A stretch of 64,000 bases of DNA from Hoeflea sp. IMCC20628 (GCF_001011155.1 NZ_CP011479.1:638501-702500); one strand, 5' to 3'. Counted from the stretch's first letter, positions 35,202 to 43,749 are shown. Program-made: numbers and translations. Notes: generated by a model from the sequence alone, not told the origin.

Positions 35202-36335
35202 TCAGGAGAGGCTGTGTTCGAAATCCGTGTAATCAAATTCACGGACCGTTCTGATGCTGCCATCCAGCTCGCGGATGGCGATTGACGGCATTTGCACGCC
35301 GTTAAACCAGTTTTTCTTGACCATTGTATATCCGGCGGCGTCCTGGACCGATATCCGGTCGCCGATGGAGAGTTTGGCCGGGAAATTGAACTCGCCGAAG
35401 ATATCGCCGGCGAGGCAGGACTTGCCGCAGATCATGTAACGCTGATCGCCAGTGTTTGGTTCGATCTTGGCGTTTTCGCGGTAGATCAAGAGATCCAGCA
35501 TATGGGCCTCGATTGAGCTGTCGACAATGGCGAGGTTCTTGCCGTTGAACAGCGTGTCGAGCACGGTGACTTCCAGCGTGGTCGATTTGGTGATCGAGGC
35601 TTCGCCGGGTTCGAGATAGACCTGCACGCCATATTCGCCGGAAAAGCGCTTCAGCCGCTCGGCAAATGTATCGAGCGGATAGTCTTCGCCGGTGAAATGG
35701 ATGCCGCCGCCGAGGCTGACCCATTCAGCCTTTTTCAGAAGCGGCCCGAATTTCTGCTCGATATTGCCGAGCATCTGGTCAAACAGCGCGAAATCGCCGT
35801 TTTCGCAATTGTTGTGAATCATGAAGCCGGAGATCATATCCATCACCGGCTCTACCTGCTTGAGATCCCATTCGCCCAGCCGCGAATAGGGCCGTGCCGG
35901 GTCGGCGAGATCAAAGGTGGAGGAACTGACGCCGGGATTGAGCCGCAGACCGCGGGTGATACCGTCGGCCTTTCCGGCAAAGCGGGTGAGCTGGCCGATG
36001 GAATTGAAGATGATCTTGTCGGCGTGGGAGACGACTTCGTCGATCTCGTGATCGGCATAGGCGACCGAATAGGCGTGGGTTTCCTTGCCGAATTTTTCGC
36101 GGCCGAGCCGCACCTCGTTGAGTGACGACGAGGTGGTGCCATCCATATAGTCGGCCATGAAATCAAACACGCCCCAGGTGGCAAAGCATTTGAGTGCCAG
36201 CAGCGCCTTGGCGCCGGACGCCTCACGCAGATGAGCGATCTTGTCCATGTTGATCAGCAGCTTTGACTTGTCGATCAGATAATAGGGGGTCTGGATCACG
36301 GTCTCATCCATCCTGGTCTGGGGCATCCCGGTCAT
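35202..36335 (-). CDS. nspC: Carboxynorspermidine decarboxylase
   Basis: 377 aa from ATG 36335; in-frame ATGs at 36326 and 36311 are alternatives, none with a good ribosome site, and 36311 best matches the usual start (QTPYYLIDKSKLL close to the N-terminus). PLP-dependent alanine-racemase-fold enzyme with the cofactor lysine in ALLALKCFATW and C-terminal domain GKSCLAGDIFGEF. It decarboxylates the carboxy-triamine made by the next gene, forming the last step of the polyamine route. Confidence 0.93.
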   Translation of the reverse strand: MTGMPQTRMDETVIQTPYYLIDKSKLLINMDKIAHLREASGAKALLALKCFATWGVFDFMADYMDGTTSSSLNEVRLGREKFGKETHAYSVAYADHEIDEVVSHADKIIFNSIGQLTRFAGKADGITRGLRLNPGVSSSTFDLADPARPYSRLGEWDLKQVEPVMDMISGFMIHNNCENGDFALFDQMLGNIEQKFGPLLKKAEWVSLGGGIHFTGEDYPLDTFAERLKRFSGEYGVQVYLEPGEASITKSTTLEVTVLDTLFNGKNLAIVDSSIEAHMLDLLIYRENAKIEPNTGDQRYMICGKSCLAGDIFGEFNFPAKLSIGDRISVQDAAGYTMVKKNWFNGVQMPSIAIRELDGSIRTVREFDYTDFEHSLS

Positions 36336-36490
36336 GGGGGGAGGGGTGGCGCATGCTAGCGGTGGGTTCGCGCGGGTCCGGCTCTGCCGGGGATCATGCG
36401 TCAGGGGGAATTAGGAAAATCCGGGGTCATAGGCAAGGGCTGAAGCGGGAATTTGGTGAAAAAGGGGACTGGGCTGCATGTCGCGCTATG

Positions 36491-36558
36491 TCGGGGACAG
36501 TTTACTTTTGGCAATGTGCTTCCTTTTGGGCGCGGTGCCGAAAGTAAACTGTCCCCTG
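36491..36558. repeat. Inverted repeat with 18-bp arms
   Basis: GGGGACAGTTTACTTTTGG (from 36493) is answered by CCGAAAGTAAACTGTCCCC (to 36556), leaving a loop of about 26 nt. Palindromes of this type (GGGGACAGTTTACTTT) recur in many proteobacterial genomes as REP-like elements. No associated transposase lies in the window. Confidence 0.8.
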
Positions 36559-37205
36559 ACTCCACGCCAAATCCCCCGCGGGCGATAATCCGCCGGCGGG
36601 TTTCGATCATCGTAAAGTCCGGAGGGCCGCACGCGGGCTTTGCCTCTGGAAATGTAAAAAACGGTGGCGCACCCCGCGCACGGCCCGATTATCGCCGGAT
36701 GATGTCCGCATCCGACAGACGGCGCCTCGCACTCGCGGGAGTGGCTTATCCACTAGGTTCCCGCCCGGATTGCTCCGGCCGCGATCAGGGCAGACCGTGG
36801 GAGTGGTTCTCGACGTTCCGGCACGGACCCTGACGCGCCGCATCGGGCCCGTCATGTTCGCCACAGGCCCGGACCGGATGTTCCGTTTCCTGCCGCCACT
36901 GTGGCGCGAAAACGGGTGCCGGCCCGGTGGCTGGCTTTGCACGGTCGAACCCGACCGCCCGCCAGCGGAACCCCGATGGCCTCCGCCTCCTCCCGCGACC
37001 TGCCGCACGTTACCGCAGATCCCGAAAGGCCTTCCTCCCGCCTGGTCCGACACGTTCGCGTTCCATCCGGCAGCGGGAGCGGACGAAGTATGGCATGGGG
37101 GCGGAAGGTGGGGATGAAAAGGGGGCGGGTTTTGGCTAAGGGGTTGGGATTGTTGAGGGCGGGGTGCGGCAATGTTCCCGTAATCTGGCGCAGTTTGCGG
37201 CGTCC
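36559..37205. other. Very GC-rich stretch without recognised gene
   Basis: About 650 bp, strongly GC-rich. Overlapping frames of 100-150 codons are open on both strands, all rich in Arg, Pro and Gly, without ribosome sites or known domains; such frames are expected by chance at this GC. Several short stems occur (for instance CGGATG/CATCCG near 36697-36716). It could hold a structured RNA, a decayed gene or simply intergenic DNA. Confidence 0.4.
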
Positions 37206-37331
37206 GATCTCCCCCCTCGCGGGGGAGATGCCCGGCAGGGCAGAGGGGGGTATTGATCCGGCTTCGGTGTTTGCGGCGTCACCCCCCTCTGTCACCTACG
37301 GCGACATCTCCCCCGCAAGGGGGGAGATTGG
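37206..37331. repeat. RIME-like palindromic element, two inverted copies
   Basis: Two inverted versions of a block containing TCTCCCCCCTCGCGGGGGAGA-like palindromes with adjoining CCCCCCTCTG/CAGAGGGGGG ends (about 37206-37251 and 37280-37331). This is the pattern of Rhizobium intergenic mosaic elements, abundant in rhizobial intergenic DNA. Confidence 0.8.
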
Positions 37332-37353
37332 GGAGCGTGGTGGCTTCACATTC

Positions 37354-37491
37354 CGTCATGCCGGACCCCGATCCGGCATCCAGCAGGCGAGCGTCCGCTA
37401 GCCGGAAGACCAATTCTGTTCAGCACGTGGAAGAGTCTCTCACCGCGCGGACGCGCGGTGGCTGGATCCCGGATCAAGTCCGGGATGACGG
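37354..37491. repeat. Dispersed palindromic repeat, copy A
   Basis: About 138 bp, beginning CGTCATGCCGGACCCCGATC and ending GGATCAAGTCCGGGATGACG, with an internal palindrome ACCGCGCGGACGCGCGGTGG. Related copies lie at 37928-38063 and 38190-38308. Confidence 0.8.
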
Positions 37492-37519
37492 GGGGATGGA
37501 GACGACACAAGCCGATAGC

Positions 37520-37813
37520 TCAAAGACCATGGAGAAAGTGGGCAATGTCATCCCAATCCGGGTTCATTGTCTCGATCAGATCGATTTTCCATTGCCGGGG
37601 CCAGTTCTTGATGGCTTTTTCGCGGGCGATTGCGTCGGTCACGAGGTCATGCTCCTCGAACCAGACCAGCGTTTTCACAGCGTATTTCGAGGCAAAGCCC
37701 GGCGTCAGATTGTTCTGGTGCTCATACAGGCGGCCGGGCAAGTCGCTGGTCACGCCGGTGTAGAGCGTGCCATTGCGCCTTGAGGCAAGGATATAGACAT
37801 AGCCCTTCCGCAT
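37520..37813 (-). CDS. GIY-YIG domain protein (UPF0213-like)
   Basis: 97 aa from ATG 37813; the frame is open further to 37933, but that part is repeat-derived. The domain begins KGYVYILASRRNGTLYTGVTSDLPGRLYEHQNN, with the conserved Tyr pairs, Arg and the later Glu (REKAIKNW) of the short GIY-YIG nuclease-like family. Such single-domain proteins are common in rhizobia, often in several copies and often amid repeats, as here (repeat copies lie on both sides). Cellular role unknown. Confidence 0.85.
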   Translation of the reverse strand: MRKGYVYILASRRNGTLYTGVTSDLPGRLYEHQNNLTPGFASKYAVKTLVWFEEHDLVTDAIAREKAIKNWPRQWKIDLIETMNPDWDDIAHFLHGL

Positions 37814-37927
37814 GCCGCCATGATTGCATGACATGCGCCTGCTCGCAAAAGTTTTGAGGGTCGCCACAGTGGGGCTGGTATTTGCCTCATCCGCCGATGC
37901 CTGCCTTTTAGGCGCCCCTCTCTCCTC

Positions 37928-38063
37928 CGTCATCCCGGACTTGAACCGGGATCCAGCAGGCGAGCGTCGGCGAGCCGGACGACGCTATTGTGCATGTCTC
38001 GAAGGAGCCTCTCACCGCGCAGACGCGCGGTGGCTGGACCCCGGATCAAGTCCGGGGTGACGG
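37928..38063. repeat. Dispersed palindromic repeat, copy B
   Basis: About 136 bp, CGTCATCCCGGACTTGAACC to ATCAAGTCCGGGGTGACG, with the same internal ACCGCGC...GCGCGGTGG palindrome and CCAGCAGGCGAGCGTC block as copy A. Confidence 0.8.
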
Positions 38064-38189
38064 GTGGAGGGGATGCCGATGAACGCGGTCATTGGTGGCA
38101 GTTGCCGACCCTATGGTCTGTTGTTCCTAAGGGAGAACCGGACGCATTTTTGATGGGATGGAGGACGGAGTGGACTGTGATTTCCCGGA

Positions 38190-38308
38190 CCTCGTCTTCC
38201 CGGCCTTGAGCCGGGATCCAGCGACGGCGCGTCTGCGCCGTGAATGAGTCATTTGCGATCAAGGACTTGATCGCGCTGGATGCCGGATGGGAGTCCGGCA
38301 TGACGGGA
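38190..38308. repeat. Dispersed palindromic repeat, copy C (diverged)
   Basis: About 120 bp, starting CTCGTCTTCCCGGCCTTGAG and ending GAGTCCGGCATGACGGGA. Outer parts match copies A and B; the interior differs (GACGGCGCGTCTGCGCCGTG palindrome). Confidence 0.7.
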
Positions 38309-38452
38309 GGTGGAGGTATCCGATGAATGTCATTGTCGTCCGCAGCCGAGGCCATACAGTCTGACGCTCGTGACGGAGAATGTGAAGGATTTTGAGGGGA
38401 TGGGGGCAGAGTTGAATCGTCTGTTAGGAAAGTAGATCGATAGTCTTTCAAT

Positions 38453-38595
38453 TCAGCTATAGTCGTCCTTCATGGGTATATCTGTAAAATTCATATCGTC
38501 GAATTTTTCGAGTTCGCCTTCGAACACGCTTTTCATGATGTCCAGAATAGATGGGGTGTTGTTAGTACCTATGTGATTTTTTATGAAACCAAACT
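38453..38595 (-). pseudogene. 3' remnant of an interrupted AT-rich gene at the IS66 edge
   Basis: An open frame of 47 codons runs from the IS66 end (38595) to a TGA at 38453-38455, reading FGFIKNHIGTNNTPSILDI... and ending PMKDDYS. It has no start signal and begins exactly at the element border. Composition matches the AT-rich DUF4238 gene on the other side of the element and it has the same orientation, so it may be the tail of that gene or of a neighbour. The phases do not join in frame, so DNA was lost. Confidence 0.5.
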
Positions 38596-39970
38596 GTAAT
38601 TACCCACCCCTGAATTCGTGATTTCCGGTTCTTCTACCGGCCTATGCCAGGACGGATGCGATGACCTGGAAGGGGTTTGCGCCTTTGAGGCGTGCGGTAT
38701 CGACTGTCGTGCGTATGTTCGCTTCGGCTTGGGCGGCCCACATGGCGCGATATCCGTTTGTCACCTTTCGCTGAATGACCCATGGACGGAGCTTTCGCTC
38801 AGATGTGTTGTTGGTGACATCGACTTCTCCGGGATAGTCGCAAAACGTCAGCAGCTGATCGCGGGCCCGCCCGATCTTGGCCTGGAGCTTTTGGGCCAGG
38901 TCGCATGAAGTCGGGGCGCATAGAAGCCCGGCAAGCTGTTTATCGAATTTGCGCTTCTTGCTTGCGACGGTAGACGCAGCGAATGTGCTTATGGCTCTGG
39001 CGAAATCAAACACACGGCCAAACCAAAGCTGGAAGCGAAGAGGGAGATCATCCTCGCCATGTTCCAGCGCAAAGGCTGTATCACGCGCCAAATGTGCAAG
39101 GCAGGTTTGATGTCGATGGCCGTGAGATTGCTGGGCTGAATACCGATCAGATATCCATACCTCGGGGACATGGCCGCCCATGGTCTCGTGAACGACCCGT
39201 GCTGCACGGGAGTAATCGGGCTGGTGGACAACGGCATCCTTGCAATGAAAAACCCAGTGTTGGGCATTTGTGCCCTCAATACGCACACCGGTTTCGTCGC
39301 TGGCGACAACGCGGGCGGCTCGAAGGCTGGCCTTGGCGGCCTGTGCTGTGGCCTGGAAGCTCGGACGGGAGCGGGCAAACATGTTCATGATCGCGCCCTC
39401 GCTCGCATGGAGGCCGAAGATATCCATGAACACACCGCTCAGGCGTTCGTAAGACAATGCATGGAAACTCTTGAGGTAGATCGCCAGCGCGTGAATGCCT
39501 GGCCCGAACGGCGTTGCGGTTGCCACGGCAGGTGCGGTGGCTTTTGTCGTCGTGCCGCATTGCGGGCAATGACAGGAAAAACGCCGATGCCGGGTGACAT
39601 GAGGACGGATCGCAGGAATATCGATCTCGTCATAGGCCCCGGCCAGCACCATCGTATCATCACCGGAAAACGCATGGCCGCATCTCTTGCAGGCGGTCGG
39701 TTCATGATCGCGAAACATGTCGGCAAAATCCGCCAGCACCCTATTGTGGGGTTCATGCCCGGGCTTGGCTCCACCCGGTCGTGAGTTGACGCGTTTCTCT
39801 TTCTTGTCCGTAGAGGGCGGCTTGGAAGACGTCCGAGAATCCTTGGCAGGCCGTTGGAGCCGAAGCACCATCTCGATCAATTCGTCCTTGCTCAGCTGCT
39901 GCAAATCAGTCCGATCCATATCATCATGGATTCAGACATTGTGGTGCATGGCAAGGGGGTGGGTAATTAC
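38596..39970 (-). mobile_element. IS66-family insertion sequence (single-ORF type)
   Basis: 1375 bp bounded by 15-bp perfect inverted repeats GTAATTACCCACCCC (38596-38610) and its complement (39956-39970); ends starting GTAA are typical of IS66. Only a TnpC-like transposase is encoded and no tnpA/tnpB, as in the ISBst12 group. The flanking octamers ACCAAACT and GATATTTT differ, so no 8-bp target duplication is left, implying a deletion or recombination after insertion. Confidence 0.85.
38642..39919 (-). CDS. IS66-family transposase
   Basis: 425 aa, apparently intact. N-terminal leucine-rich helix (LSKDELIEMVLRLQ), then the KPPSTDKKEKR linker, a zinc-ribbon-like part (CKRCGHAF ... CHCPQCGTTT) and the DDE core (VVASDETGVRIEG, VWISDRYSAQQ, VTNNTSERKLRPWVIQRKVTNGYR). 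The late NNxSER-KLRPW motif is characteristic of IS66 TnpC. Whole gene lies within the inverted repeats. Confidence 0.93.
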   Translation of the reverse strand: MDRTDLQQLSKDELIEMVLRLQRPAKDSRTSSKPPSTDKKEKRVNSRPGGAKPGHEPHNRVLADFADMFRDHEPTACKRCGHAFSGDDTMVLAGAYDEIDIPAIRPHVTRHRRFSCHCPQCGTTTKATAPAVATATPFGPGIHALAIYLKSFHALSYERLSGVFMDIFGLHASEGAIMNMFARSRPSFQATAQAAKASLRAARVVASDETGVRIEGTNAQHWVFHCKDAVVHQPDYSRAARVVHETMGGHVPEVWISDRYSAQQSHGHRHQTCLAHLARDTAFALEHGEDDLPLRFQLWFGRVFDFARAISTFAASTVASKKRKFDKQLAGLLCAPTSCDLAQKLQAKIGRARDQLLTFCDYPGEVDVTNNTSERKLRPWVIQRKVTNGYRAMWAAQAEANIRTTVDTARLKGANPFQVIASVLA

Positions 39971-40674
39971 GATATTTTGTCTTTTGCTGCCAAAAATACT
40001 TTATTCGGGCCGATTGGTAAAACAATATGGCTATGCGCATGGCCAAATACATTCGTGTGAATAATTGGACGATCAGATGTTAGAAGTTCATGCCGAGCGC
40101 TTGAAGTGTCAATAACTTTCCACTCGAATGCGGAGATCGCATCTATGTGGTGCCTGTTGTTCATGATTGAACGCATTTTTAGTATTGAGCGATTTGTGAA
40201 ATTTGCGGCTACTTGATTAACAAGCTCATCAAAATCACGGGTTTCAGATGCTTGCATATATTCATCATAAAAAATTCTGAACTTTGGCAAAATACGTTCA
40301 GCAAGTTGATCTGAGATTAGCTTATATTGACGAATATCAGAGGGCATTCGTGTCATGAGAGTGAAGAGAAATTTTGCCCACGCGCTACGGGGCTTACCTT
40401 CAAGGGTTTCCCCTTTTTCCAATCGCTGAAGAGCCTCTGCTGCTTGATAGTCGACTAGTGAAAAAAACTCAGTTTCAACTTCTTGCGCCAAATCGTCAGG
40501 CAGTCCGCCTATGGAATAGAGACGAAGTTCAAAAGCCGTTGCATTTGGATGGACCGGTTTGCTTTTTAATTCAGGTCCAAACGGTCTGCTGAATTGAATC
40601 AAATTCCCGTCGTGCGCAGCCCAGCGCTCTAGGAAGAACGACGGAACAAAATGGTGCTTGAGAGGAATGCTCAT
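39967..40674 (-). CDS. DUF4238 domain protein, 3'-truncated by IS66
   Basis: 235 aa, AT-rich. It starts with the DUF4238 hallmark IPLKHHFVPSFFLERW and continues to VLPIGPNKVFLAAKDKIS. The stop codon TAA (39967-39969) is supplied by the terminal repeat of the adjacent IS66 element, so the native C-terminus is missing; related proteins are usually longer. DUF4238 proteins are of unknown function and often in accessory regions. Probably a damaged gene; whether the truncated product works is unknown. Confidence 0.75.
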   Translation of the reverse strand: MSIPLKHHFVPSFFLERWAAHDGNLIQFSRPFGPELKSKPVHPNATAFELRLYSIGGLPDDLAQEVETEFFSLVDYQAAEALQRLEKGETLEGKPRSAWAKFLFTLMTRMPSDIRQYKLISDQLAERILPKFRIFYDEYMQASETRDFDELVNQVAANFTNRSILKMRSIMNNRHHIDAISAFEWKVIDTSSARHELLTSDRPIIHTNVFGHAHSHIVLPIGPNKVFLAAKDKIS

Positions 40675-40794
40675 GATTTACACTGCCGGAAAGGTAGTAA
40701 GCGTAACATTTATTCCAATTTATTCTAATCCTTAAGCAAATCGAATGATATCATCCCCCTTGCCAACCCACCCCGCCGCGGCTATCTTTTCCGC

Positions 40795-40914
40795 ATGAAC
40801 CCGAGCACGTGCCCAGTCACATCATCACCAGCCCGCTTCACCGCGGCGGCGGTTTCGTGTGCGCGTCTTGGCGGCCTACTTCTCGCACTTAGCGGCGATC
40901 GTCGGGCTCGTTGA
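40795..40914 (+). CDS. Candidate leu leader peptide
   Basis: A 39-codon frame upstream of leuA, MNPSTCPVTSS... with LGGLLLAL near its end (five Leu in eight codons, including CTA, rare in such a GC-rich genome), then a TGA that overlaps the foot of a long hairpin. Attenuation of leuA by Leu-rich leaders has been predicted for Alphaproteobacteria. No clear ribosome site is seen, so translation of this exact frame needs testing. Confidence 0.5.
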   Translation: MNPSTCPVTSSPARFTAAAVSCARLGGLLLALSGDRRAR

Positions 40915-40974
40915 GGAGCGTCCGGCGGTCGAACCCGCCGGCGACGCTGCTCCTCTCGCGACTTTACATTTTTT
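40913..40974 (+). terminator. Candidate leuA attenuator hairpin
   Basis: GAGGAG-CGTC-CGGCGG (40913-40928) pairs with CCGCCG-GC-GACG-CTG-CTCCTC (40935-40955) with small bulges; the core CGGCGG-TCGAAC-CCGCCG is perfect. Six T follow only after 13 nt (40969-40974), so this is not a textbook intrinsic terminator. It begins at the stop codon of the Leu-rich frame. Confidence 0.5.
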
Positions 40975-41059
40975 CCTGAATGCAACATGACGGCCTAGAG
41001 TGCCTGTGGACGCCGCTTCATTGCGACGCCGGGCCAGGGCCAGGAAACGAGAGACGATC

Positions 41060-42769
41060 ATGACCGCACACACAGTATCCGGACCAAAGGGCATGCCGAC
41101 GGCATCGCAGAAATACCACGCCTATCCGTTGATTGATCTTGCCGACCGGACCTGGCCGTCCAAGCGCATTGAAAAGGCACCGATCTGGTGCTCGGTGGAT
41201 TTGCGCGATGGCAACCAGTCGCTGATCAACCCGATGGGACATGACCGCAAGGCGCGGATGTTCCAGCTGCTGCTCGACATGGGGTTCAAGGAAATCGAGA
41301 TCGGGTTTCCGTCGGCCTCGCAGACGGACTTTGATTTTGCCCGCTGGTGCGTGGAAGAAGGCGGCGTGCCTGATGATGTGTCGCTGCAGGTGCTGGTGCA
41401 GTGCCGGCCGGAGCTGATCACCCGCACATTCGAGGCACTTGAGGGCGCCAACCGGCCGATCATCCATTTCTACAATTCGACATCGGAGCTGCAGCGTCGG
41501 GTGGTGTTTGACAAGGATGTGGCCGGGATCAAGCAGATTGCCGTCGATGCGGCGAAGATGATCAAGGAGATGGCGGAGAAGGCCGGCGGCGATTTCCGCT
41601 TCGAGTATTCGCCGGAAAGCTTTACCGGCACCGAGCTGGAAGTGGCGCTGGAGATTTCCAATGCGGTGATCGACATCATCGCGCCGACGCCAGACAACAA
41701 GCTGATCCTCAATTTGCCGTCGACGGTGGAGATGGCGACGCCGAACATCTATGCCGACCAGATCGAGTGGATGTGCCGCAACATCACCAACCGCGAGAAC
41801 GTGCTGGTGTCGCTGCATCCGCACAATGACCGCGGCACCGGCATTGCCGCCACCGAGCTGGGGCTGATGGCGGGCGCCGACCGGGTCGAGGGCACGCTGT
41901 TCGGCAATGGCGAGCGCACCGGCAATGTCGATGTGGTGGCGCTGGCGCTGAACATGTTCACCCAAGGGGTCGATCCGGAGCTCGATTGCTCGGATATCGA
42001 GCGGATCAAGGATGTGTTTGAATATTCCAACGAGATGAAAATTCCCGAGCGGCATCCCTATGTGGGTGAGCTGGTCTACACGGCGTTTTCCGGCTCGCAC
42101 CAGGATGCGATCAACAAGGGTATCAAGGCGATCCGCAAGGCCAACAAGCCGGAGTGGGAAGTGCCCTATCTGCCGATCGATCCGGCCGATGTGGGGCGTT
42201 CGTATGAGGCGATCATCCGGATCAATTCGCAATCGGGCAAGGGCGGCATCGCCTATATCCTGAAGGAGGATTACGGGCTGGATCTGCCGCGGGCGCTGCA
42301 GGTGGAATTCCGCGAGGAAATCCAGCGGATCACCGATGAGGAGGGCGTCGAGCTGCCGCCGAAGCGGATCCATGAGAGCTTCATGGAGCTCTATGTCAGC
42401 CAGCCCGGCGCGCGGCTTGGCTTTGTCGACCATCACACCCATACCGATCCTGCCAACAAGGGCGTGCGGGTGGTTTCGGCCGAGATCACCGACAATGGCG
42501 AGATAAAGCGCATCGAGGGCCGCGGCACCGGGCCGATCGACGGTTTTGTCAACGCGCTGTGTGCTTATCTCGGCATCGAGCTGACGGTGGCGAATTATTC
42601 CGAGCACTCGATGCAGCACGGTTCGAACGCGGCGGCGATCTGCTACATGCAGATGGAAACGCCGGTCGGCAAACTCTATGGCGCGGGCGTCAACACCAAC
42701 ATCGTCGCGGCATCGCTGGAAGCGGTGGTGTCGGCGGCCAACCGGGTGCTTGACGCATCCAAGGGTTGA
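41060..42769 (+). CDS. leuA: 2-isopropylmalate synthase
   Basis: 569 aa from ATG 41060. First committed enzyme of leucine synthesis: condenses acetyl-CoA with 2-oxoisovalerate. Catalytic barrel with SVDLRDGNQSL (~residue 46-54), HPHNDRGTGIAATELGLMAGADRVEGTLFGNGERTGN and metal-binding His; C-terminal LeuA regulatory domain from about 430, which normally senses leucine. Length and YHAYPLIDLADRTWPSKRIEKAP start match the long LeuA form. A Leu-rich leader lies upstream and a strong terminator downstream. Confidence 0.97.
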   Translation: MTAHTVSGPKGMPTASQKYHAYPLIDLADRTWPSKRIEKAPIWCSVDLRDGNQSLINPMGHDRKARMFQLLLDMGFKEIEIGFPSASQTDFDFARWCVEEGGVPDDVSLQVLVQCRPELITRTFEALEGANRPIIHFYNSTSELQRRVVFDKDVAGIKQIAVDAAKMIKEMAEKAGGDFRFEYSPESFTGTELEVALEISNAVIDIIAPTPDNKLILNLPSTVEMATPNIYADQIEWMCRNITNRENVLVSLHPHNDRGTGIAATELGLMAGADRVEGTLFGNGERTGNVDVVALALNMFTQGVDPELDCSDIERIKDVFEYSNEMKIPERHPYVGELVYTAFSGSHQDAINKGIKAIRKANKPEWEVPYLPIDPADVGRSYEAIIRINSQSGKGGIAYILKEDYGLDLPRALQVEFREEIQRITDEEGVELPPKRIHESFMELYVSQPGARLGFVDHHTHTDPANKGVRVVSAEITDNGEIKRIEGRGTGPIDGFVNALCAYLGIELTVANYSEHSMQHGSNAAAICYMQMETPVGKLYGAGVNTNIVAASLEAVVSAANRVLDASKG

Positions 42770-42784
42770 GATGAACTGACCGGA

Positions 42785-42817
42785 CCGCCGCGCAACAAAA
42801 GCGCGGCGGTTTGCTTT
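42785..42817 (+). terminator. Intrinsic terminator of leuA
   Basis: CCGCCGCGC (42785-42793) / GCGCGGCGG (42801-42809), a perfect 9-bp stem with a 7-nt loop, followed by TTTGCTTTT. Confidence 0.9.
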
Positions 42818-42840
42818 TGTGCATGCACGAGGAGAGAGCC

Positions 42841-43617
42841 GTGACCGGACTTCAGATGGAACTTTCGGGACCCGAGAACGGCACGCCGCTGGTGCTGCTG
42901 CACGGCTTTGGCGGCGATCATTCGGCCTGGGATGCGGTCAAGGCGGCATTGCCGCCAACCACCCGGATCATTGCCGTGGATCTGCCCGGCCATGGCGGCT
43001 CGCTTGATGCCGAGGGGCGTGGTGGCGCCGGGCGGATGGCAAAGGCGATCCTTGCCGGGCTGGATGCGACGGGTGTCGAGAGTTTTCATCTGGCTGGCCA
43101 TTCGATGGGTGGCGCGGTCTCAGCGCTGATCGCCATGCGCGCGCCCGACCGGGTTCAGTCGCTGACGCTGGTGGCACCGGGCGGTATTGCCAAGGCCATC
43201 AATGCCGGGCTGCTTTCGCGCTATGCCAAGGCGACATCCGAGGCGGAGATCCGCGGCTGTCTGGAAGAAATGTCGGCGTCGGGGTTCGTTACCCCGCAGG
43301 CGGTGATTGATCATTTTGTTGCGGCCCGTTCAAGGCCCGGTCAGCTCGAGGCGCTGGACGAGACGCTTCAGGCGATGTTCCCGGACGGGCCGGATCAGGG
43401 GCAGGGGGTGTTGCCGGGCGATGCGCTGGCAGCTCTGGCCATGCCGGTGGCGGTGATCTGGGGCACAGAGGACAATGTGTTGCCCTGTCCGAAGCCGCCG
43501 GCCCTGCCGGCAAGCTTTGCCTTCAGCGTGCTGCCCGGGCTTGGCCACATGCTGCCGGAAGAAGCGCCGGAGGCGATTGTCCGGGTGCTGGAACAGGCGC
43601 TGGCAGACCGGGGCTGA
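42841..43617 (+). CDS. Alpha/beta hydrolase
   Basis: 258 aa from GTG 42841 (GGAG 6 nt upstream; an in-frame start at 42811 lies within the leuA terminator). Catalytic triad Ser in GHSMGGA, Asp in GTEDNVLP and His in GLGHMLPEE, with the oxyanion motif LLHGFGGDHSAW. It resembles the hydrolase part of acetoin dehydrogenase-associated proteins, but substrate is not evident. Confidence 0.85.
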   Translation: MTGLQMELSGPENGTPLVLLHGFGGDHSAWDAVKAALPPTTRIIAVDLPGHGGSLDAEGRGGAGRMAKAILAGLDATGVESFHLAGHSMGGAVSALIAMRAPDRVQSLTLVAPGGIAKAINAGLLSRYAKATSEAEIRGCLEEMSASGFVTPQAVIDHFVAARSRPGQLEALDETLQAMFPDGPDQGQGVLPGDALAALAMPVAVIWGTEDNVLPCPKPPALPASFAFSVLPGLGHMLPEEAPEAIVRVLEQALADRG

Positions 43618-43749
43618 GAGGGCTGGCTGACTGCGCGGAGCCCAGGGCGCGGCATCTTTACCATCCCGGCAATCTCTGCCGCCGCATTGTCGCCATCAAA
43701 GCCGGTCTGTGGTAACGTGTTGTTAACCAATTCTGTCCGGAACAATGCC

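Noticed and set aside
36770-37117. 115-codon GC-rich frame as a possible gene
   Set aside because: Frames in several phases and both strands are open here because of the GC content; no start signal or family features. Kept only as a gap observation.
38596-39970. GTAATTAC at both IS66 ends as an 8-bp target duplication
   Set aside because: The octamer is itself palindromic and begins with GTAA, the usual IS66 terminus, so it is better read as part of the inverted repeat; the true flanks do not match.
40782-40988. 68-codon minus-strand frame before leuA
   Set aside because: Arg-rich shadow frame overlapping the Leu-leader and hairpin; no support.
41018-42619. 533-codon open frame antisense to leuA
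   Set aside because: Shadow of leuA; leuA matches its family along the full length.
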